From: Vogesella margarita
GTDB taxonomy: Bacteria; Pseudomonadota; Gammaproteobacteria; Burkholderiales; Chromobacteriaceae
DNA: 64,000 nt
Reading direction: 5' to 3'
Assembly: GCF_028548475.1 (NCBI RefSeq)
Contig: NZ_JAQQLE010000006.1
Span: forward strand, 99,327 to 163,326
The notes under the pieces are model-generated. The model was not told where the DNA came from and ran no database searches. It worked only from the letters and a program-made list of their open reading frames with translations. The stretch's first letter is position 1. Each line of letters opens with the position of its first letter. Below, piece after piece: positions 1-8,172 of this stretch. The translations under genes were made by a program, and so were the position numbers.

Positions 1-1
1 G

Positions 2-274
2 CCTAGCCGCGAACGTGGCGGTGACCTGGGCTGGGGAAACCTGGCGTCCATGGAACCGCCGCTGGCTGCCGCGCTCCAAGCCATTCCCAAAGGCAAGTTC
101 AGCGCCCAGCCGCTGCGCTCCGGCCTGGGCTGGCACCTGTTCAAGGTAGAGGACATCCGCGACGCGAAGCCGCTGCCTTTTGAAACCGTCAAGCCGCAGA
201 TCGCCCGCGATCTGCAGGACAAAGCGATTAGTGACGCGATCGGCGAATTGCGTCAGAAAGCCAACATTCAATAA
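2..274 (+). CDS. Parvulin-type peptidyl-prolyl isomerase, C-terminal part (cut by window edge)
   Basis: The reading frame is open from base 2 to a TAA at 272-274 and gives 90 residues; the 5' end lies outside the window. The fragment begins with a parvulin signature (GGDLGW) and continues with the typical domain end (SGLGWHLFKVEDIRDAKP). A basic, Gln-rich tail follows. It lies 15 bases upstream of a second isomerase gene of the same family, so the two are tandem paralogues and probably co-transcribed periplasmic folding factors. The N-terminus, signal peptide and full domain order cannot be seen. Confidence 0.85.
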   Translation, partial: PSRERGGDLGWGNLASMEPPLAAALQAIPKGKFSAQPLRSGLGWHLFKVEDIRDAKPLPFETVKPQIARDLQDKAISDAIGELRQKANIQ

Positions 275-289
275 CCACTGGAAACCCCG

Positions 290-1066
290 ATGAACTTCCC
301 TTTGAAAAAGACCCTGATTGCCGTCAGCCTGCTGACCGCCACCGCTAGCGTGTTCGCCACTTCGGTCAATGGCGTGGCCATCAGCCAGCAGCGTATCGAC
401 GCCATCACCCGCATGATGGAAGCGCAAGGCCAGAAATCGACGCCGGAAATGGCGCAAATGGTCAAGGACCAGCTGATCACCGCTGAAATCCTGCGTCAGG
501 AAGCCGTGAAAAAGGGCCTGGACAAGTCCGCCGACTACCTCGCCGAAATCGAGAACGCCAAGGCGATGGCGCTGGCCAACCGCCTGATCAAGGAACACCT
601 GCGCACCAACCCGGTGACCGACGCCCAGGCCCGTGCTGAGTACGACAAGGTGAAAGCCGAGTTCCCGGAGCGCAAGAGCTTTGATGCCAGCCACATCCTG
701 GTGAAGACCGAAGCCGAAGCCAAGGCCGTGATCGAGGCGCTGAAAAAAGGCAAGCCGTTCGCGCAGCTGGCCAAGGAAAAATCGCTGGACCCGGGCTCCA
801 AGGACAACGGTGGCAACCTGGGCTGGAACGAGCCGGGCACCTTCGTGGCCCCGTTCTCCGAGGCGATGGTGAAGCTGGCCAAGGGCCAGGTGACCGCCAC
901 CCCGGTGAAGACCGATTTCGGCTTCCACGTCATCAAGCTGAACGACGTGAAAGTGGAAGCGGCACCACCGCTGGAAACCCTGCGCCCGCAGCTGGAGCAG
1001 CGCATCCAGTCGCAGCGCGTCGAGGCACTGATCAAGTCGCTGAAAGCCAGCGCCAAGGTCCAGTAA
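290..1066 (+). CDS. Periplasmic parvulin-type peptidyl-prolyl cis-trans isomerase (PpiC/SurA-like)
   Basis: 258 residues. A signal peptide is visible (basic MNFPLKK, hydrophobic core, AxA-like VFA near residue 24). Residues about 25-130 form a SurA-like helical N-domain rich in Gln, Lys and Glu. A rotamase domain follows at about 130-230, with ASHILVKTEAEA, GGNLGW and TDFGFHVIKL. The protein should catalyse prolyl isomerisation or act as a chaperone for exported proteins. It follows the partial isomerase gene by 15 bases and a strong hairpin terminator follows it. The Shine-Dalgarno is weak (GGAAA), so translation may depend on the upstream gene. Related names include PpiC, PrsA-like and Cbf2. 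Confidence 0.9.
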   Translation: MNFPLKKTLIAVSLLTATASVFATSVNGVAISQQRIDAITRMMEAQGQKSTPEMAQMVKDQLITAEILRQEAVKKGLDKSADYLAEIENAKAMALANRLIKEHLRTNPVTDAQARAEYDKVKAEFPERKSFDASHILVKTEAEAKAVIEALKKGKPFAQLAKEKSLDPGSKDNGGNLGWNEPGTFVAPFSEAMVKLAKGQVTATPVKTDFGFHVIKLNDVKVEAAPPLETLRPQLEQRIQSQRVEALIKSLKASAKVQ

Positions 1067-1084
1067 CAGGCCGCGCTGCCCGAG

Positions 1085-1119
1085 CATGAAAAAACCGGCC
1101 ACTGGCCGGTTTTTTCATG
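1085..1119. terminator. Rho-independent terminator, bidirectional
   Basis: A 16-bp perfect stem (CATGAAAAAACCGGCC with its complement) around the 3-base loop ACT. The A and T runs inside the stem let it work both ways. It separates the isomerase gene from the convergent enoyl-CoA hydratase gene. Confidence 0.9.
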
Positions 1120-1140
1120 GACAGACGGGCCGCGAGACGT

Positions 1141-1926
1141 TCAGTCGTCGTCCTGCTCCGCCCAGCCAGGCTCGCGTTTCTCCTTGAAGGCGCGCACGCC
1201 TTCCAGCTGCTCCGCACTGCCAATCAGCGCTAGGAACGCCGCCTTTTCCGCCGCCAGCTGTGCGGCCAACGTTTGCGACGGACTGGCCTCAATCAGCCGC
1301 CGTGCCGCATGGATCGCCTGCGGCGACTGTTCGCGCACCCGCGCCGCCAGACTCAACGCCACAATCTTGGCCAAGCCGCTTTCCACCACTTCTTCCACCA
1401 GCCCGATGGCCAGCGCCTTGTCGGCGGTGACGAACTCGCCGCCGAGGATGAGCCGCTTCGCCCACGGCACGCCGACGCGGTCGGTCAGCGCCTTGGTGCC
1501 GCCGGCACAGGGGATCAGCCCGACCCGCGCCTCTGGCAACCCCAGGCTGGCGCCGCGCTCGGCCACGATGTAGTCGCAGGCCAGCGCGCACTCCAGCCCG
1601 CCGCCCAACGCGAAGCCGTTCACCGCCGCCACCGTCACGCCGGGGTAGTGGCGCACCGCGTCAAATGCCAGCGCAAAGGCGTCCGCCACCTTGCCGGCCT
1701 GCGCCGCCGCTCCGTCGCCGAACAGCGCGAGATCGGCACCAGCCGAGAAGTAGCGGTCGCCGGCACCGGTCAGCACCACCGCGCGAATGGCGTCATCGGC
1801 CGTCAGCGCATCCATCGCCCTGGCCAGCTCCTGCAACGACTCTATCGTCCACACATTGGCCGGCGGATTATTGATCGTGACAATTGCTGATTGCCCAAGA
1901 CGTTCGACAATGATTTTTTGTGTCAT
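1141..1926 (-). CDS. Enoyl-CoA hydratase/isomerase family protein
   Basis: 261 residues from the ATG at 1926, chosen because GGAGG lies 7 bases upstream; a longer frame to 1968 lacks this. The crotonase fold is clear: NNPPANVWT near the start, the oxyanion-hole region SAGADLALF, the motif VNGFALGGGLECALACD, and GLPEARVGLIPCAGGT carrying the second catalytic Glu. Both Glu positions used for hydration appear present, so a 2-enoyl-CoA hydratase of fatty-acid or aromatic degradation is likely. Substrate is not predictable. It is a single gene convergent with the isomerase and divergent from the next gene. Confidence 0.9.
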   Translation of the reverse strand: MTQKIIVERLGQSAIVTINNPPANVWTIESLQELARAMDALTADDAIRAVVLTGAGDRYFSAGADLALFGDGAAAQAGKVADAFALAFDAVRHYPGVTVAAVNGFALGGGLECALACDYIVAERGASLGLPEARVGLIPCAGGTKALTDRVGVPWAKRLILGGEFVTADKALAIGLVEEVVESGLAKIVALSLAARVREQSPQAIHAARRLIEASPSQTLAAQLAAEKAAFLALIGSAEQLEGVRAFKEKREPGWAEQDDD

Positions 1927-2225
1927 GTGGCACTCCTCCAGCCTCGGCAATGCCCGGCTGAGGCGCAATATCCAGCAGCGTTATTCAGCGTGGATTCACC
2001 GGGGAAAACAGCTACTTTTCGAGCATTGGCGCGGTTTTGCTAGCTTTAACCATGGACTATGTCGCTGATTTTGCAAGCCCCGTCCCACCGGCAAAACAGC
2101 GCCACAATGTGCCGCCGGCCATTCAATAAACAGCGTTTACAAATGGCCGGCCACGACAAGTTCCACGCCGCAGCCGGGCCCGGCTGCTACACTAGCGGCC
2201 ATCTTTTTTGCCTGCGTTGTCACCC

Positions 2226-2897
2226 ATGCTGGAAATCAGTCTGCTGTCCCTGTTTCTTGCCGGCCTGCTTGGCGGCGTGCACTGCCTCGGCATGTGCGGC
2301 GGCATCGTCACCGCCATTTCGCTGGGCAAGTCGCAAACGGCGCCGCTGTGGCACCTGCTGTGCTACAACGTTGGCCGCATCGGCAGCTACGTCTGTGCCG
2401 GCGCGCTGCTCGGCGGCCTAGCGCAGTGGGGACTGAGCCAGGCGGCGTACCAGCCGCTGCAAACCGCGCTGTTCATTGCGGCCAACCTGCTGCTGATCCT
2501 GCTCGGCCTGTACCTGGCCGGCCTGTCCGCCGCCATCACCCGCATCGAACACCTCGGCCGGCCGCTGTGGCGGCGCCTGCAGCCGCTGACCCGCCGCTAC
2601 CTGCCGGTGCGCACCGCCCGCCAGGCGCTGCTGGCCGGCGCGATCTGGGGCTGGCTGCCGTGCGGGCTGGTCTACACCGCCAGCATCGCCGCGCTGGCCT
2701 CCGGCGGTGCCGGCCAGGGCGCGCTGGTGATGCTGGCCTTCGGCCTCGGCACCCTGCCCAACCTGCTGCTGATGGGGCTGTTTGCCAGCAAGCTGCAGCA
2801 GCTGAAACAGCAACGGCCAGTCCGCCTGGTGGCGGGACTGGCCGTGATGGCACTCGGTGGCTGGCACCTGTGGCTGCTGCTTACATCGACTGGCTGA
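2226..2897 (+). CDS. Sulfite exporter TauE/SafE-type (UreH-like) membrane protein
   Basis: 223 residues from the ATG at 2226; an upstream in-frame TTG at 2208 is the alternative. About six hydrophobic segments are visible. The family signature GGVHCLGMCGGIV is in the first helix pair, and a second Gly-Pro-Cys motif (WGWLPCGLVY) lies near residue 145; both are typical of the branch found near cytochrome oxidase and metal-handling genes. Role is inferred: transport of metal or sulfur compounds, or thiol/metal delivery across the inner membrane. The 3' end overlaps the convergent znuA gene by 17 bases. Confidence 0.8.
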   Translation: MLEISLLSLFLAGLLGGVHCLGMCGGIVTAISLGKSQTAPLWHLLCYNVGRIGSYVCAGALLGGLAQWGLSQAAYQPLQTALFIAANLLLILLGLYLAGLSAAITRIEHLGRPLWRRLQPLTRRYLPVRTARQALLAGAIWGWLPCGLVYTASIAALASGGAGQGALVMLAFGLGTLPNLLLMGLFASKLQQLKQQRPVRLVAGLAVMALGGWHLWLLLTSTG

Positions 2898-3774
2898 GCG
2901 CGGTCACGTTGCTGCGGAACATCTCCAGATAGCTGCGCGCGCCGGGCTGGCTGGACAACGCATCGGAGTACAGCTTGCCGCCAACCTTGACGCCGGCTTC
3001 TTTCGCCAGCTGGTCGATCAGGCGCCGGTCGGACATGTTCTCGATGAACACCGCCTTTACCTGTTCCTTTTTCACCTGGCGGATCAGCTGCGCCACCGAC
3101 TTGGCCGAGGCCTCGGCGTCGGTGCTCACCCCTTGCGGTGCCATGAAGCGGATCGCGTAGCGCTGGCCGAGGTAGGCGAAGGCATCGTGCGAGGTCAGCA
3201 CCTTGCGCCGCGCCGCCGGCACCGCGGCAAACTGCTTGCCGGCCCAGCTGTCCAGCTCCTGCAGCCGCGCCTTGTAGGCGGCGGCGCGCTCGCGGTAGTA
3301 GCTGGCGCCTGCGGCATCCGCGCGGCTGAGGCCGGCGGCGATGTTGTCGACGTAACGCAGCACGTGCTGCGGGTTGTGCCAGGCGTGCGGATCGGCATGG
3401 CCGTGGTCGTGACCATGCTCGTCGTGGCCGTACCCGTCTTCCGCCACCTCTAGCGGCTTGATGCCGTTAGCGGCGGTGATGGTCACGCCCTTGAAATTGG
3501 CCGACTTGTTCAGGCGATTGATCCAGCCCTCGAAGCCGAGGCCGTTGACCACGAACACCTTGGCCTCGGCCAGCTTCTTGACGTCGGCCGGTTTGGGCTG
3601 GAACACGTGGGCGTCCTGATCTGCACCGACCAGCGACACCACGCTGACGCGCTCGCCGCCGACTTCGCGGGTGATGTCGGCCATGATGCTGAAGCTGGCG
3701 ACCACCGGCAGGTTGGCCCACGCCGCCAGCGGCGACAACAGCAGGCTGCTCACAATAATTTTCCGTACGTTCAC
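2881..3774 (-). CDS. znuA: Zinc ABC transporter, periplasmic zinc-binding protein
   Basis: 297 residues from a GTG at 3774, with GGAG about 10 bases upstream inside the end of znuB. An N-terminal signal peptide (SSLLLSPLAAWA) is followed by a cluster 9 metal-binding lobe. Zinc ligands fit DAHVFQPKP, DPHAWHNPQ and DAFAYLGQRY. A His/Asp-rich loop (GHDEHGHDHGHADPH) near residues 115-130 is typical of ZnuA and not of manganese-binding relatives. It captures zinc for ZnuB/ZnuC and is the last gene of the zur-znu operon, 4 bases after znuB. Confidence 0.93.
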   Translation of the reverse strand: MNVRKIIVSSLLLSPLAAWANLPVVASFSIMADITREVGGERVSVVSLVGADQDAHVFQPKPADVKKLAEAKVFVVNGLGFEGWINRLNKSANFKGVTITAANGIKPLEVAEDGYGHDEHGHDHGHADPHAWHNPQHVLRYVDNIAAGLSRADAAGASYYRERAAAYKARLQELDSWAGKQFAAVPAARRKVLTSHDAFAYLGQRYAIRFMAPQGVSTDAEASAKSVAQLIRQVKKEQVKAVFIENMSDRRLIDQLAKEAGVKVGGKLYSDALSSQPGARSYLEMFRSNVTALSQSM

Positions 3775-3778
3775 GCGC

Positions 3779-4657
3779 TCAACTCTCCAAATGACGTTGC
3801 CGCAGCAGGCGGGGCAACACGCCGCCCTGCGGGGCAACAAACAGCGAAACGATATAAAACAGGCCGGCTAGCAGGATGATGCACGGCCCGGACGGCAGCT
3901 CGACGTGATAGGACAGCAGCAACCCACCCATGCCCGCCAGCGCGGCGATCAGGAAGGCCGCCAGCATCATGCCGCCGACCGTGGCCGCCCACAGCCGCGA
4001 GCAGATCGCGGGCAGCATCATCAGCCCCACCGACATCAGCGTGCCCAGCGCCTGGAAGCCCGATACCAGGTTCAGCACCACCAGCAGCAGGAACAGCAGG
4101 TGCCACACGCTGCCGTGGCCGCCGACCGCGCGCAGGAACACCGGGTCCAGGCTTTCCAGCAACAGCGGGCGGTAGATCACCGCCAGCGTCAGCAGCGTCA
4201 CGCTGGCGACGCTGGCCACCAGCAGCAGCGCGGCGTCGTCCACGGCCAGCACCGAGCCGAACAAGAGGTGCATCAGGTCGACATTGCTGCCGCTGCCGGA
4301 CACCAGCAGTACGCCGATGGCCAGCGACAGCAGGTAGAAGGCGGCAAAGCTCGCGTCTTCCTTGATCTCGGTAAAGCGCGTCGCGAGGCCGGCAAAACCG
4401 GCCACCAGCACGCCGGCGACAAAGCCGCCAAGGCTCATCGCCGGCAGGCTCAGGCCGGCGATCAGGAAGCCGACGGCAGCGCCGGGCAGCACCGCGTGGC
4501 TCATCGCGTCACCGACCAGGCTCATGCGCCGCATCACCAGGAACAGGCCGACCGGCGCGCTGCCCAGCGCCAGCGCCAGACACGCCACCAGCGCGCGGCG
4601 CATGAAGGCGAATTCGACAAAGGGTGCCAGCACCCATTGGTACAGGAAATCGATCAC
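3779..4657 (-). CDS. znuB: Zinc ABC transporter, membrane permease
   Basis: 292 residues from a GTG at 4657 that overlaps the znuC stop (GTGA), with GGAG just upstream. The same frame stays open to 5062 antiparallel to znuC, but that extension is not protein-like. Eight or nine hydrophobic segments are visible, with the family motif around MRRMSLVGDAMSHAVLPG and a later GFQALGTLMSVGLMMLPA. It forms the inner-membrane channel of the ZnuABC importer. Overlap with znuC implies translational coupling. Confidence 0.93.
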   Translation of the reverse strand: MIDFLYQWVLAPFVEFAFMRRALVACLALALGSAPVGLFLVMRRMSLVGDAMSHAVLPGAAVGFLIAGLSLPAMSLGGFVAGVLVAGFAGLATRFTEIKEDASFAAFYLLSLAIGVLLVSGSGSNVDLMHLLFGSVLAVDDAALLLVASVASVTLLTLAVIYRPLLLESLDPVFLRAVGGHGSVWHLLFLLLVVLNLVSGFQALGTLMSVGLMMLPAICSRLWAATVGGMMLAAFLIAALAGMGGLLLSYHVELPSGPCIILLAGLFYIVSLFVAPQGGVLPRLLRQRHLES

Positions 4658-5394
4658 GGCGTTACTCCATCCACGCGGCACACCGGGGCATTGGCCGACC
4701 AGTGCGCGGCGGTATCGCTGGCGCGGCGCAGCTTGTCCGCGGTCAGTACCTCGGCGGTGTCGCCCCAGGCGATCACCTCGCGCGCCATCAGCAGCGTCTG
4801 CGGAAAGTGCTCGCGCACCTGCTGCTCGTCGTGCAGCACCGCGATCACGGTGCGCCCTTCCGTCTTCCAGCGCTCGACCAGGCGCAGCAGGTCGGCGGTG
4901 GTGGCGGCGTCGACGGCGTTGAACGGCTCGTCGAGCAGAATCAGCGGCGCGTCCTGCACCAGGATGCGGGCGAACAGCACGCGCTGGAACTGGCCGCTGG
5001 ACAGCGCGGAGATCGGGCGGGTGGCGAAGTCCTCCAGACCAACGGTCACCAGCGCGTTCCACGACGCGTCGTCATCGTTGCGGCCAACCTTGCCGAACAG
5101 GCCGCTGCGCTGCCAGTGGCCGCTGGACACCAGATCGATCACCGATACCGGCAGCGAGCGGTCGATTTCCGACTGCTGCGGCAGGTAGGCGAGGTCGCGG
5201 CGTGCGACGCCGCGCATCTCCACACGGCCGGAGTCCGGCTTCAGCGCGCCCATGATGGTTTTCAGCAGGGTGCTCTTGCCGGCGCCGTTGGGGCCGAAGA
5301 TCGCCGTGGCCTGGCCGTCGGCAAAGCTGCCGCTGACGTGGTGCACGGCGGGGTGGCGACGGTAGGACACCGTCAGGTTTTCCAGCCGGATCAT
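4654..5394 (-). CDS. znuC: Zinc ABC transporter, ATP-binding protein
   Basis: 246 residues from the ATG at 5394, preceded by GGAGGTGGC. Walker A is at residues 34-41 (GPNGAGKS), the signature is LSSGQFQRV and Walker B is LILLDEP. It powers ZnuB. Its start overlaps the stop of the His-rich mini-gene (ATGA). Residues FGKVGRND are encoded by one exact copy of the dispersed 13-base repeat (5079-5091). Membership in the zinc subfamily rests on the neighbouring zur, znuA and znuB. Confidence 0.95.
   Translation of the reverse strand: MIRLENLTVSYRRHPAVHHVSGSFADGQATAIFGPNGAGKSTLLKTIMGALKPDSGRVEMRGVARRDLAYLPQQSEIDRSLPVSVIDLVSSGHWQRSGLFGKVGRNDDDASWNALVTVGLEDFATRPISALSSGQFQRVLFARILVQDAPLILLDEPFNAVDAATTADLLRLVERWKTEGRTVIAVLHDEQQVREHFPQTLLMAREVIAWGDTAEVLTADKLRRASDTAAHWSANAPVCRVDGVTP
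5079..5091 (-). repeat. Dispersed 13-mer, exact copy (in znuC)
   Basis: TGCGGCCAACCTT on the plus strand. In the coding frame of znuC it reads Lys-Val-Gly-Arg. Confidence 0.9.
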
Positions 5395-5594
5395 GCCACC
5401 TCCTGCAGTGCCCAGTGCACCAGCAGCCACAACGCGGCCAGCGGCAGCGCGGCCAGCAGCAGGCGCTGGCCGGCGGACAGCGACAGCAGGCGCCAGCGCG
5501 GCAGGTGCGAGGTTTCGCCGGCGGCGTGCGGGTGCGGATGGGAGTGCGCATGGTGCTCGTGTGCGGGGTGTTCGTGCTGATGGGAGTGTGTCAT
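5391..5594 (-). CDS. His-rich single-span membrane mini-protein in the zinc operon
   Basis: 67 residues. It starts with an ATG 5 bases after the COG0523 GTPase stop and ends in a TGA overlapping the znuC ATG (ATGA). Twelve of the first 30 residues are His, in a pattern of alternating His, then a basic stretch and one hydrophobic helix (about residues 41-63). No family is recognised. Position, overlap and composition support a real gene; the His head is expected to bind zinc. The helix has no signal-peptidase site that I can see, so an inner-membrane anchor is the simplest model. A role as zinc buffer or donor for ZnuB or the GTPase is inference. Confidence 0.75.
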   Translation of the reverse strand: MTHSHQHEHPAHEHHAHSHPHPHAAGETSHLPRWRLLSLSAGQRLLLAALPLAALWLLVHWALQEVA

Positions 5595-5599
5595 GCCGC

Positions 5600-6541
5600 T
5601 CACGCCCCGTTCCCGCTGCCGGCCGGCAGCACGCAGGCCTGGATGGCGGCTTCCAGCGCGTCGGCGTCGATGCGGCTGCCGATCACCTCGAAGCGGCTGT
5701 CGCGGCGCCACGCCACCTGGTTGGCCGCCCACTGCCCTTCGGTCCAGTTCAGCCACAGCCAGGTGTCCAGCACGCGGAACACGCCCTTGGCGCGCACCAG
5801 GCCGTCGACCCGTTGCGACAGGCTGTCGAACAGGTCGGTCAGCGCCTCGCCGGAGAACTCCGCGTCCGGCGCGAAGGTCCAGCCCTGCGATTGCCAGCCG
5901 GAGGCGTCGCCCGGGCGCACCGCCGGCCGGTAGCGCGACTTGTTCTGCACAGCCGCATCCAGCCATGCCGGATCGGCGGCGCCATCGCTGATCTCGGCGA
6001 TCAGCGACTTGGGCGGAAACAGCGCGGCGGCCTTGTCGCGGTATGCGGCCAACGTTGGCGCGTCGGCAAGGTCGCACTTGGTGGCCAGCAGCACGTCGGC
6101 GATCATCACCTGGTCGCGGTACAGCGGCTGGCGGAAGTAGTCGTTGTTGGCGAACTGGCGCGGATCGACCAGCGTCATCACCGCGCCGACCTGCAGCGCG
6201 TTGCCCAGCGGCTCGGCGCGCAGCTCGTCGATCAGCCCGGCAGCGTGGGCGAGGCCGCTGGCCTCGATGATCAGCCGGTCCGGCCTCTCGCGGCGCAAGA
6301 GGTTGGCGACGGTGACCGTCATCTGCGGCCCGGCGACGCAGCACAGGCAGCCGCCGGCGATTTCGGCCACCGGCAGCTCGCCGTTATCCAGCACCGCGCC
6401 GTCGATACCGATCTCGCCGAACTCGTTGACGATGATCGCCCATTTTTCATGTTGCGGCCGCTGCGCGATCAGGTGGCGCAGCGCCGTGGTCTTGCCCACC
6501 CCGAGAAAGCCGGTGAGCACGTTGACGGTGGTTTTTTTCAT
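5600..6541 (-). CDS. COG0523 (CobW/ZigA/YeiR-like) zinc metallochaperone GTPase
   Basis: 313 residues from the ATG at 6541, whose ATGA overlaps the zur stop; ATGs at 6550 and 6559 are alternatives. The P-loop is at residues 11-18 (GFLGVGKT), followed by the metal-binding GCLCC motif at 64-68 and a late TKCDLAD guanine-binding motif. A CobW C-terminal domain follows. Being second in a Zur-led operon makes it a zinc-starvation metallochaperone that would deliver zinc to client enzymes; a cobalt or nitrile-hydratase role is unlikely here. A long upstream in-frame extension is antisense to zur and is rejected. Confidence 0.9.
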   Translation of the reverse strand: MKKTTVNVLTGFLGVGKTTALRHLIAQRPQHEKWAIIVNEFGEIGIDGAVLDNGELPVAEIAGGCLCCVAGPQMTVTVANLLRRERPDRLIIEASGLAHAAGLIDELRAEPLGNALQVGAVMTLVDPRQFANNDYFRQPLYRDQVMIADVLLATKCDLADAPTLAAYRDKAAALFPPKSLIAEISDGAADPAWLDAAVQNKSRYRPAVRPGDASGWQSQGWTFAPDAEFSGEALTDLFDSLSQRVDGLVRAKGVFRVLDTWLWLNWTEGQWAANQVAWRRDSRFEVIGSRIDADALEAAIQACVLPAGSGNGA

Positions 6542-6972
6542 ACTCGACATGCCTGGCATAGTCCTGTCAGTAAAAGGTTTTGCTGGCGGATGGCGAAGCC
6601 CTGCAACAGCGCCTGCTCGCGCAGCACGTCCAGCGCTGGACTTGCGTCCACCTCGCTGACGTCGCCGCAGGCGGAGCAAACCAGGATTAGCCCTTCGTGG
6701 CAGCAGCCGACGTGGCGGCACACGATATAGCCGTTGAGCGCGTCGACCTTGTGCAGCAGGCCGGCTTCCACCAGGAAATCCAGCGCCCGGTACACCGTCG
6801 GCGGGGCGGCGATGCCGCGCTCGCGCTGCAGGTCGGCCAGCACCTGATAGGCCTTGACCACGCCTTCGTGCGCCAGCACCAGCTCCAGCACCTGACGGCG
6901 CAGCGCGGTCAGCTTCACGCCCTGTTGCTGGCACTGCAGGTCGGCCGCGGCAATAAAGCCAGCTTTATCCAT
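6538..6972 (-). CDS. zur: Fur-family zinc uptake regulator
   Basis: 144 residues. The N-terminal winged helix (about 15-75) includes TALRRQVLEL and PTVYRALDFL. Two structural Cys pairs, C99/C102 and C139/C142, are in the usual Zur positions. A regulatory site is suggested by the His/Cys-rich stretch CRHVGCCHEG. It is first in the operon with the COG0523 GTPase and znuCBA, and a Zur box lies about 55 bases upstream, so autoregulation by zinc is expected. Fur itself normally lacks this operon context. Confidence 0.92.
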   Translation of the reverse strand: MDKAGFIAAADLQCQQQGVKLTALRRQVLELVLAHEGVVKAYQVLADLQRERGIAAPPTVYRALDFLVEAGLLHKVDALNGYIVCRHVGCCHEGLILVCSACGDVSEVDASPALDVLREQALLQGFAIRQQNLLLTGLCQACRV

Positions 6973-7026
6973 GACAAGTCACCGGGAGTTAAAAGAATGA
7001 GGAGATAAATAGCAGCAATTCTTAAA

Positions 7027-7041
7027 TGTTACTATATAACA
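7027..7041 (-). promoter_or_regulatory. Zur operator upstream of zur-znu operon
   Basis: TGTTACTATATAACA: an AT-rich 7-1-7 palindrome with 13 of 15 bases matching the proteobacterial Zur core TGTTATANTATAACA. The site is inside the upstream region of zur. A second near-palindrome of two GTTAAC words lies at about 7047-7062 and may belong to the promoter or a second site. Confidence 0.75.
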
Positions 7042-7142
7042 ACACCGTTAACAACTGTTAACCGCCCGCCGCTTCGATGCTGCAGTGCGCTGTGCTAAGC
7101 TGCCGCCATCGATTGCCTATCCCATCCGCAAGGAGCCCACAG

Positions 7143-7574
7143 ATGAAACAGCTACTGCTCACCGTGTTGTCCTGTACCGTGCTGCTGAGCCCGGCGTTTG
7201 CCGCCGACCCGGTGACCCAGCGCCAGGAAATCTTCAAGCAGTACAAGCAAACCGTCGCCACCATGGCCAAGACCGTGAAGGGCGAAACGCCGTACAGCAA
7301 GGACGAATTCGCCAAGCTGGCCGCGCATCTGGATGCGCTGGCACAGCAGCCGTGGCAGCACTTCCCGGCTGGCAGCGACAAGGGCAAGACCGGCGCCCGC
7401 GCCGAGATCTGGAGCAAGCCGCAAGACTGGAAGGCCGCCATCGACAAACACAAGACCGAGACCGCCAAGCTGAAACAGACCGCCGCCGGCGGCGACCTCA
7501 CCGCGATCAAGGCCCAGTTCGGCGCCACCCAGAAGACCTGCAAGGCCTGTCACGACAGCTTCCGCAACGACTGA
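7143..7574 (+). CDS. Class II cytochrome c' (first of two)
   Basis: 143 residues from the ATG at 7143, preceded by AAGGAG at 6 bases spacing. A signal peptide ends near AFAAD. The rest is helical and carries a single C-terminal haem motif, C133-K-A-C136-H137, as in cytochromes c'. Such proteins are periplasmic four-helix bundles that bind NO or carry electrons. A close paralogue follows about 90 bases downstream and a cytochrome b561 gene converges on the pair, hinting at shared electron transfer. A terminator separates the two paralogues. Confidence 0.9.
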   Translation: MKQLLLTVLSCTVLLSPAFAADPVTQRQEIFKQYKQTVATMAKTVKGETPYSKDEFAKLAAHLDALAQQPWQHFPAGSDKGKTGARAEIWSKPQDWKAAIDKHKTETAKLKQTAAGGDLTAIKAQFGATQKTCKACHDSFRND

Positions 7575-7593
7575 GTCCAGCCATCGCCACCGC

Positions 7594-7623
7594 GTTCAGC
7601 CCCGGGCGGGGCTGAACTTTTTT
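7594..7623 (+). terminator. Rho-independent terminator after first cytochrome c' gene
   Basis: A 10-bp stem (GTTCAGCCCC and complement), loop GGGC, then a T run. Confidence 0.88.
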
Positions 7624-7667
7624 GGCGCGCGGCTTCCTGAAATCCGTCTCCCACCCGCATCAAGACC

Positions 7668-8096
7668 ATGAAAAAAATTCTCCTGCTTGCCACCCTCGCC
7701 CTCGTCGCCACCACCAGCCAGGCCGGCCCGGGCGAAGACCGCCAGAAAGCCTTCAAACAGGTATTGCGCAGTTTCGAACCGATGGGCGTGATGCTGCGCG
7801 GCAGCGGCTACCGCAAGGATGTGTTCATCCAGCACGCCGACGCGCTGAAGGCCGTCGCCGCGGCGCCGTTCGGCCAGTTCAAGCCGGGCACCATCGACGA
7901 CGTCAGCCGCGCCAAGCCGGCGATCTGGAGCGAACCGGCAAAATGGAAGGCCGAACAGGACAAGTTCCTGCTCGCGGTTGGCCAGCTGCAGAAAACCGCG
8001 CGCGGCGACGACCTCGCCGCCATCCGCCGCGACTACGGTGCCGTGGCCGCCAGCTGCAAGGCCTGTCACGACAGCTTCCGCGGCCCGATGCGCTAA
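7668..8096 (+). CDS. Class II cytochrome c' (second of two)
   Basis: 142 residues with signal peptide MKKILLLATLALVATTSQA. The haem motif C130-K-A-C133-H134 and the following DSF match the upstream paralogue; overall the two proteins look diverged, so duplication is not recent. The ATG at 7668 has no strong Shine-Dalgarno. It lies downstream of a terminator, so it may have its own promoter, and is followed by another terminator and a MITE-like repeat. Likely periplasmic electron carrier or NO-binding protein. Confidence 0.9.
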   Translation: MKKILLLATLALVATTSQAGPGEDRQKAFKQVLRSFEPMGVMLRGSGYRKDVFIQHADALKAVAAAPFGQFKPGTIDDVSRAKPAIWSEPAKWKAEQDKFLLAVGQLQKTARGDDLAAIRRDYGAVAASCKACHDSFRGPMR

Positions 8097-8128
8097 GCGC
8101 CGCCAGGCACAATCACGCTGCCAGAAAC

Positions 8129-8162
8129 AAAAACCGCCAGTCGATAAGGACTGGCGGTTTTT
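8129..8162 (+). terminator. Rho-independent terminator after second cytochrome c' gene
   Basis: A 14-bp stem (AAAAACCGCCAGTC and complement) around GATAAG, followed by T residues. Confidence 0.9.
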
Positions 8163-8172
8163 CATTTCCGCA

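Noticed and set aside
6542..6934. N-terminal extension of the COG0523 GTPase frame over zur
   Set aside because: The extension is out of frame over the zur coding sequence and the conserved protein starts at 6541.
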